Shown here: piece by piece, positions 6,555 through 12,600 of the stretch
Layout: each line of letters begins with the position of its first letter
Numbering within the stretch: position 1 is the first letter of the stretch
Virus record (IMG/VR): IMGVR_UViG_3300010413_000201
Coordinates: 1 to 22,861 of that record
DNA: 22,861 bases
Reading direction: 5' to 3' (one strand)
Source: a virus
Position numbers and translations under genes: made by a program
The notes under the pieces: generated by a model
Databases searched by the model: none
What the model was told of the DNA's origin: nothing
Seen by the model: the letters and a program-made list of their open reading frames with translations, nothing else

Positions 6555-7575
6555 TACATTCAAGTATTATACGCAGGCTTTTAAAGTGCTTGGGGCAGAG
6601 GTAAGGCCGTTTAATTACCATGATCATTATGCTTATCATGCGACGGCTCTTTCCTATATAGAGGATAGTAGTGCGGAGGATGCCGACTTGCAGACAAGGG
6701 CGATTCAATTAGCTGCAGAATCGCTAATATCTACAATAGCAAGGGGCAAGCCCGATCTTGTTTTTGTTGTTTCTGGACTTGCGCTTCCGCCAGCGGTTTG
6801 GGATTGGTTCGACGCATTTAATGATTCTTTAAAAAAGAGATTCAAAACGATGGTGCTTTTTACAGAGTCTCCATATATTGATGAAACACAATATCCTCTT
6901 ATTGAGAGGGTTGATTTTGCAGCAACTATGGATTTGGCAAGTCTTGAGAACTTTAAGGCTGCCAACAAAGACTCTTTTTATATAAGACACGCTTATTCGC
7001 AGTTTGTGCATTATCCACGGCCAAGAAGTACAAACTACGGCGCAGATGTTTTTATGGTTGGCACAGGTTTTCCAGAGAGGATAAACTTGCTTGCCAGTGT
7101 AGATTGGAATGACATTGACTTGAGAATATTTGGTGGCAATTGGGGCGATCTAGGAGATGAGCTTGACGACTATTACAGCGCCGAGTTCCTAGACAATGAA
7201 GAGATTGTCCCGCAGTATTATACCAATTCAAGAGTCAGTCTGAATATCTTTAGGACTGCTAAATGGCCTGGTAAGAATGTATTGCATATCGATCCAGGCT
7301 TGGCATATAGTATATCCCCACGGTGCTATGAAATACTAGCGTGTGGCGGATTCCTTTTGACTGATTCACGGCCAGAGTTAACAGAACTCTTTAAAGACAA
7401 AAGGGATATGGTCGTGTTTGATGGTGCCGAAGATCTTAGTGATAAGGTTCGGTATTATCTCACACACCCACGCCAGAGGAACAAGATTGTTGCCTCTGGT
7501 ATGCGCAGAGTCAGTGGGCAAACCTATGAGGCTCGCGCAAAAGAAATATTAACATATATAGATGAAAGAACATAA
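6508..7575 (+). CDS. Glycosyltransferase, CgeB / family-1-like (GT-B fold)
   Basis: The 355-residue protein begins MKILTVAPGPKFSTY, a GT-B N-terminal strand-loop. It continues with DLVFVVSGLALPP, VLFTESPYIDE and DFAATMDLASLENFK segments, the pattern of CgeB-like transferases that read 'tEsP'. The C-terminal half has ADVFMVGTGFPERI, IFGGNW and, near residues 269-286, SPRCYEILACGGFLLTD, which is the donor-binding helix region of Glyco_trans_1_2 (PF13524-like). The final residues RAKEILTYIDE are the usual C-terminal helix. Such enzymes transfer sugar from an activated nucleotide donor; donor and acceptor cannot be told. TAGAGG precedes the start. It is immediately upstream of the tail tube gene, which suggests a virion protein acceptor, but host surface glycan change is equally possible. 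Confidence 0.83.
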   Translation: MKILTVAPGPKFSTYDTFKYYTQAFKVLGAEVRPFNYHDHYAYHATALSYIEDSSAEDADLQTRAIQLAAESLISTIARGKPDLVFVVSGLALPPAVWDWFDAFNDSLKKRFKTMVLFTESPYIDETQYPLIERVDFAATMDLASLENFKAANKDSFYIRHAYSQFVHYPRPRSTNYGADVFMVGTGFPERINLLASVDWNDIDLRIFGGNWGDLGDELDDYYSAEFLDNEEIVPQYYTNSRVSLNIFRTAKWPGKNVLHIDPGLAYSISPRCYEILACGGFLLTDSRPELTELFKDKRDMVVFDGAEDLSDKVRYYLTHPRQRNKIVASGMRRVSGQTYEARAKEILTYIDERT

Positions 7576-7590
7576 CTGGAGGGTGTTATA

Positions 7591-7992
7591 ATGGCAAAGG
7601 TTGTATGTATAGACGCTCTCGTTTACTTCGATGGTAACGTATTGGCGGAACGGTCAGACGCAACAATTAGTTGGGATACTGACATCGCCGAAGCGCGGCC
7701 ATTCAAAGCTTCAGCGGCACAAGCGTTTGCTGACAAGTCCCCAACATGGAAGAGTTGGACAGCTTCGCTTGAGGGCTTTTATGATGACGCAGATGATGCA
7801 CTTGTTACCGCTGCTATCAACAACACTCGCGGTATGCTGATTGTATATCCGACACGTTCGAATATGACGAACTACTGGTATGGATATGCATATATCGCAA
7901 ATGTTGAGCATGGTATCAATTCTGAGGACTTCTCAAGCCTGAGTGGTGAAGCAGAAGGTGACGGGACCCTAACTTGGGTTAACAACACATAA
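7591..7992 (+). CDS. Major tail tube protein (probable)
   Basis: The 133-residue all-beta protein contains the strand pair LVYFDGNVLAERSDATISWDTD, a segment ending PTWKSWTASLEGFYDD, and a C-terminal GEAEGDGTLTWVNN. 'W..sl.g..d..d' followed by 'f.g.l..n...gdG.l.w' is the classic pattern of siphovirus tail tube proteins, which stack as hexameric rings to form the lumen for DNA. GGAGGG upstream is one of the best ribosome sites in the window, fitting high expression. A strong hairpin follows five bases after the stop, and the next genes are chaperones and the tape measure, the normal order. The length is at the short end for tube proteins. No additional Ig-like domain is present. Confidence 0.75.
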   Translation: MAKVVCIDALVYFDGNVLAERSDATISWDTDIAEARPFKASAAQAFADKSPTWKSWTASLEGFYDDADDALVTAAINNTRGMLIVYPTRSNMTNYWYGYAYIANVEHGINSEDFSSLSGEAEGDGTLTWVNNT

Positions 7993-7996
7993 AATC

Positions 7997-8028
7997 ATGG
8001 GCGGGAAGGTTAGCGCCTTCCCGCCCAT
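7997..8028. terminator. Strong 13-bp hairpin after the tail tube gene (partial terminator or mRNA stabiliser)
   Basis: ATGGGCGGGAAGG (7997-8009) pairs perfectly with CCTTCCCGCCCAT (8016-8028) around the loop TTAGCG. GC-rich and stable. The plus strand lacks a real T-tract afterwards (AAATAAAAACT), so full rho-independent termination rightward is doubtful. A hairpin here would lower transcription of the chaperone and tape-measure genes relative to the abundant tube protein, or protect the tube mRNA 3' end. On the minus strand the stem is followed by GATTTT. Confidence 0.78.
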
Positions 8029-8065
8029 TAAATAAAAACTAGGAAAGAAAAGGTATACAGAAATC

Positions 8066-8515
8066 ATGGCGAATTACAGATGGGATGATGAATTTCCTCT
8101 AGTCCTCTACATTGAGGACGAGCAGGTAAATCTTGAGACAAAAGGTATAGAATACGCAAGGCAATTTGGGCAATTGACTTCATGGCTTGGCAAGTATGCG
8201 TTGCCAGCCCTGATGTCTGCGTCTGACTCTGGTGATCTTGACCAGAATGACGTTAGTGTGGTTGTTAGTTTGCTGACAAACTTCATGGACCTTGGTTTTA
8301 CGCCAGAGGCCATTGTGGAACTTGCTGGCATTCTTATCAACAAGGATGCTAAGTTTGTAGAGGAGTACTTTGATCCAGGGTGGTTTGTTGAGGCGCTTCT
8401 GCGTTCATATGATTATCGCCCTGGCGTAAAGGCAGCATTTACAAGCGTGTATCAACGGTTTTTTCTGGCAACACGCGCCAAGCCCGTTGATGCGAAGGAT
8501 GAAGCATCAGATTAG
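8066..8515 (+). CDS. Tail assembly chaperone, upstream reading frame (gpG-like)
   Basis: The 149-residue helical, acidic protein lies between the tail tube and tape-measure genes, the constant position of the lambda gpG/gpGT pair. Internal order: beta-like start (FPLVLYIEDEQVNL), helices around LTSWLGKYALPALM, SVVVSLLTNFMDLG and PEAIVELAGILIN, and a C-terminus near KPVDAKDEASD. These proteins coat the tape measure before tube assembly. The first segment can bind alone; a frameshifted longer form adds a second domain that recruits tube protein. The stop lies inside the 5' part of the next frame, which is open from 8430, as expected for translational frameshifting. AAAAGG upstream is a modest ribosome site. 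Sequence-level family match is not verified; synteny is strong. Confidence 0.77.
   Translation: MANYRWDDEFPLVLYIEDEQVNLETKGIEYARQFGQLTSWLGKYALPALMSASDSGDLDQNDVSVVVSLLTNFMDLGFTPEAIVELAGILINKDAKFVEEYFDPGWFVEALLRSYDYRPGVKAAFTSVYQRFFLATRAKPVDAKDEASD
8480..8488 (+). promoter_or_regulatory. Candidate +1 ribosomal frameshift site (AAG CCC GTT)
   Basis: In the chaperone zero frame the codons are AAG CCC GTT. A +1 slip of the proline tRNA from CCC to CCG (8483-8486) resumes at TTG 8487 and enters the downstream frame without meeting a stop, giving a 268-residue fusion. The downstream frame lacks a well-spaced ribosome site for its own ATGs at 8490 or 8499. The exact slip position is inference: the frames overlap from 8430 to 8512, so other positions are possible. 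Confidence 0.5.
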
Positions 8516-8873
8516 GCAGGCCTATGGATTCACCGACGAGCAAATATATGAACATATAGCAACAGACGGTGAGGATTGGGCAATCGAAGCTTACGAATTT
8601 ATAATGGAGGATCGCAATACCTATTGGCAGATGATGACAGCTGTTTTGCCAGTCGCAAGGACTCCTATGGACAAGAAGGGTGGGAAGGCCCTACAGCGAT
8701 ACACAAAACAGTTAAGGCTTGCTCTTGAGAAGAGCTTTGCGCCGTGGATTAATCAACGCCGCATAGCAAAGATTAAAGCAAGGCTGGCAAAACCTCCAAA
8801 GGGTGTTGTTTATGACGAGAATGGGAATGTCATAAATACCAACGATCCTGATTGGTGGAAAAAACTGGTATGA
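8487..8873 (+). CDS. Tail assembly chaperone, downstream frame (T-domain of a gpGT-like fusion)
   Basis: The frame is open from 8430. The coding-like part starts near MKHQIRQAYGFTDEQIYEHI and continues as a helical basic domain (DWAIEAYEFIMEDRNTYW, then LQRYTKQLRLAL) and a Pro/Asn-rich tail. An N-terminal motif of the type 'Q.YGFTdeqi' is common at the start of the frameshift-added domain of siphovirus chaperones, whose residues often pack on the tube protein. It would be expressed as an extension of the 8066-8515 protein by a +1 shift. Independent initiation from ATG 8490 or 8499 is possible but lacks a good ribosome site. It ends with an ATGA overlap with the endonuclease gene. Confidence 0.68.
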   Translation: MMRRMKHQIRQAYGFTDEQIYEHIATDGEDWAIEAYEFIMEDRNTYWQMMTAVLPVARTPMDKKGGKALQRYTKQLRLALEKSFAPWINQRRIAKIKARLAKPPKGVVYDENGNVINTNDPDWWKKLV

Positions 8874-9652
8874 CGGACAAGTTTGACGTTCTAGACAAAT
8901 ATGTTACGGTGAAGTGGTCAACTAGAACAAAGAGTCATTATGTTGATCGCGGATATAAGTATACCGCTATGGGCAGAGAGTTTAAAGTGGCGGTAACAGA
9001 CCTTCCAGACATGTCAAAGGAAAAAGTCTTAATCCGTTGTCCTGAGTGTGGGGAAACCCGCAGGGTTGCATGGCAATCAATAGCTGGAAAAGATAACACT
9101 TATTGTCAAAAGTGTGCATCGAAAATAGCCAACTTTGAAGACCTGACTGGTCAAAAGTTCGGCAGGTTGTTTGTTGTTGGTCTATCGGATAGGCGCGGGA
9201 ATCGTGGTCAGTATTACTATGACTGTAAATGTGACTGCGGGAATGACACAACAGTAGAGGGAACTTCTCTGTCGTCTGGTGCAACACAGTCTTGTGGTTG
9301 CCTACAGCGCGAAGTCTCTAGCGAGAGAATGAGTGCTATGGTTGGGGAATTAAACCCGATGTGGGACGCAACAAAGACTGATGAGGATCGCGATAGTGGG
9401 CATACTAGCGCAGGACATCAGGCTTGGAGGGCAAGTGTTCTGGAGCGCGACGAGTATACGTGCGCGTGTTGCGGAAGTAATAAAGACTTACACGCACATC
9501 ATATATTGCCGTACTCCGAATACATAGAGCTTAGAGAAGACGTTGATAACGGTATCACTTTATGTGATGGCTGTCACAAAAAGTTCCACATAAACTATGG
9601 CGCGTATGTTACGAATGTGGAACTGGATGAATTCCTAATGGGGTGTGATTAG
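8870..9652 (+). CDS. HNH homing-type endonuclease with zinc-binding N-terminal modules
   Basis: Start chosen at ATG 8870 (ATGA overlap with the chaperone stop); TTG 8852 is an alternative. The 260-residue protein has a first zinc module with CPEC (57-60) and CQKC (79-82). A second follows, DLTGQKFGRLFVVG (92-104) then CKCDC (119-123) and SCGC (141-144), a module often found with phage HNH endonucleases. The catalytic HNH domain has CACC (198-201), HAHH (208-211), N227 and CDGCHKKFH (232-240), giving both zinc ligands and the H-N-H catalytic set. It would cut double-stranded DNA at a specific site. It separates the chaperone and tape-measure genes, which are otherwise adjacent, so it looks like an acquired, mobile insert. 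It ends in TAGTG with the tape-measure GTG start. Confidence 0.9.
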   Translation: MTDKFDVLDKYVTVKWSTRTKSHYVDRGYKYTAMGREFKVAVTDLPDMSKEKVLIRCPECGETRRVAWQSIAGKDNTYCQKCASKIANFEDLTGQKFGRLFVVGLSDRRGNRGQYYYDCKCDCGNDTTVEGTSLSSGATQSCGCLQREVSSERMSAMVGELNPMWDATKTDEDRDSGHTSAGHQAWRASVLERDEYTCACCGSNKDLHAHHILPYSEYIELREDVDNGITLCDGCHKKFHINYGAYVTNVELDEFLMGCD

Positions 9653-12600
9653 TGGCAACGCCTGTAATCATTGAAGTAAAAGCTAATGCTTCGCAAGCGC
9701 GAAGAGAGTTTGACGGTTTAAGCCAGTCTTTCAAGGCATTTGGCGCTAGTGTACGGTCTGTGGTGGCTATGTCATCACAGGCCGTAACTGGCATTCGCCA
9801 GATGGCGCAGGGTATTCAAAACCTTGGCTTTACAATGTCTGCCATGATTGGGTTGCCTGTAACTGCGGCACTCAAAACAATGACGAGTGAGGCTGTTGAT
9901 TTTGAGAAAAAGTTGGTTGAGGTAGAAAAGACAACTGGCCTTGCGAAAAGTCAAGTTGGTGAGCTAGGCAAAGAGCTGCGCGAGTTGGCTATGTCAACGC
10001 CAACAAGCGCAAAAGACCTAGCGGAGCTTGCTGCTGAGGCTGGCCGTGCTGGTGTTGGTTTAGGGCAAACGCTTGCTGGAAACGTGCAAGCGGCACGGCA
10101 AGAGATACTAGAGTTCGTCCGCGTTATGGATATGATGCAAGTCTCCACAACGCTTACTGGTGAGGCGGCTGCTGAGGCCTTCTCTCGTTTTATTACTCTC
10201 TTTGCAGACATCGATACCTCTAACATTGAGAACCTTGGCTCTGCTATCAATGAGTTGGGACAGGCAACGTCCGTATCTGAAGACGAAATCGTAGGCGCTA
10301 TGCTTAGAATAGCACCTGCGGCATCGACACTTGGACTGTCTGCATCTGAGGTTGCAGGCCTTGCAACGGCAATAACGCAGATGTCCGAAAGTATGTCGCG
10401 TGGTGGTACTCGTGTTCGCGTTGCGCTTGAACAAATGACCATAAACTATAAAGAGGCAGCAAAGCTGATTGGCGTAAGCACAGAAGAGATGGCTAAGAAG
10501 CTTAACGAAGAAGCGCTGCCAACATTTATAGAACTGGTTTATGCAATAGGACAAATCGAAGATGCGACAACATCAACAAAGGTTGCCGCTGACATATTTG
10601 GAACAACTGGTGCCAACGCTGTAAAAAGGTTTGCGGCTGCATATCCCGAATTGCAAATGCTTATGGAGTTGTCAAACCAATCATTTGAAGACGGCACATC
10701 GCTACAAAGAGAATTTGATCGTGCGCTGACATCAACGTCTGCGCAATTTGACATCCTCAAAAACGCCATCATGGAAGCTGGTTATACGTTTATGCAGGAC
10801 TTGTTGCCAATTGCACAAGAGATCATAAGCGCCCTTATTCCAGCTGTCCAAGAGCTTACAGAATGGGTTAAGTCATTAACGACAGAACAAAAGCTTCTTG
10901 CCGTTGGGATAGCTGCACTTGTAGTAGTCGGGTTGCCGTTGCTGGCACTCCTTGGCTCTCTTGGATTTGGCTTTGCCATGATCATAAATGGTGCCGTTAA
11001 CCTGATCGGTGGCCTTGTTGGGCTTCTTGCTACGGTACTTACGTTTGGCGGTGGATTGTCGTTCCTGACGACAATACTAGGAGGCCTTGCTGCTGTAATT
11101 GGCGGGGCGCTAATAGTTAATCTCCTAAAATCTGGAGACGCGTTTGACAAAATCATAGAGAAGCTACAAGAGGTAGCTGACGGTGCCCTTGATTGGGGCG
11201 AAAGTCTTATTGCCAATATTGCAGAGGGGATTGTACGGGCTGCGGCGAGTGTGCTTGTACAAGCCCTTGAATTTGTTGGTAATATAATCTCGTCATTCCT
11301 AGAAAGCCATTCGCCTCCTGACACTGGCCCACTTAGCACGATTAATGAGTGGGGAACAAGGCTGATAGACACCTATCTGCAAGGCTTTAAGAAAGCTGAC
11401 TTTAGCATACTGAAAGACGTTGCTGGCATTATTAGCAACGTCTTGAGGAACATGGTAGACATTGGCAAAATAAACGAGATAGACTTCGGGCCAATGCTTG
11501 CCAACGCACGCACTTTCGTTGCTGAGTTGATAGATGTATTTAACAAAACTGGTGTAATTGCCGAAGATGTGCTTGCCAAGATTGGCGATATGCTTGGTGG
11601 CGCAGGCGACGAGATAGTTAAGCTGTTAAGGCTTCAACTGCAATACAATAAAGCCCTAAAAGACCTTGAGGATATTAGAAGTAAAAAGGCCGATATACAA
11701 GAGGCTTATGAGGCAGAGGCAAGGGCTATCCTTGCTCGCACAGACCTAACCGAAGCTGAGAAACTTGCGGCAATTATGACTGCAAAGAAACGGCGCGATT
11801 TGGCTATGACAAACGCCGACACCGAAGAGGCGGCGGCACAAGAAAGCGTCGATGGTCTTAAAGAGCAAGTAGAATGGCAGAGAGAATACATTGGTGCCAT
11901 GATGGATCAGGATAGTGTCCTGGTCGATCATCTAAAGCTCATCGAAAAGCTAAGCAAGGTTATCCAAAAAGCTGCAAGTAGCATAAAGTCACTTGCGGAT
12001 AAAATAGCTGACCTGATAGCCGATCTTTTGAGACAGCTAGAAATAAATGAGCGCCTAAAAGAGTTGTACGAATCAAAGGGGATGGATACAACGCCGCTTT
12101 TGAGGAAGGAGCTAAGTCTGCGTAAGCGGCTCATTGAAGCTCTTATGGAAAAGAAACTCATGTATGAGGACATGAATAAAGAGCTTCCAGAGGCCGAGTG
12201 GATGCACCTGTCTGAAGAAGAAGAAAAGATGCTCAATGACAACATTGACCGTATCAAGGAATTAGAAGCTACCCTTGATATGGATCCAGACGCCATCAAT
12301 ATTCAAGTTGATACAGACGAAGCAACCGCAGGCGCTGAAGCTGTTCAAGAAAGTATAAAGAAGCTAAAAGACCTTGGAGACACTGTAAACAACACGCTTG
12401 CGAAGGGCAAAGGTTTGTGGGATGCCTTTAAGAGAGGTCTTACAGGCGTTGACTTGCCGAAGCCAAAAACAGATTTTAAGTCTCTTGGTTTGACAAAGGC
12501 AGAGTTTGATGCGCTTACACCAGAGGAGTTGCAGCAACTTGTTCCACCGCTTGACGAGTCTATGGTTAAGTTCCACGAGTGGGGCGCGAAGATAAAAGAA

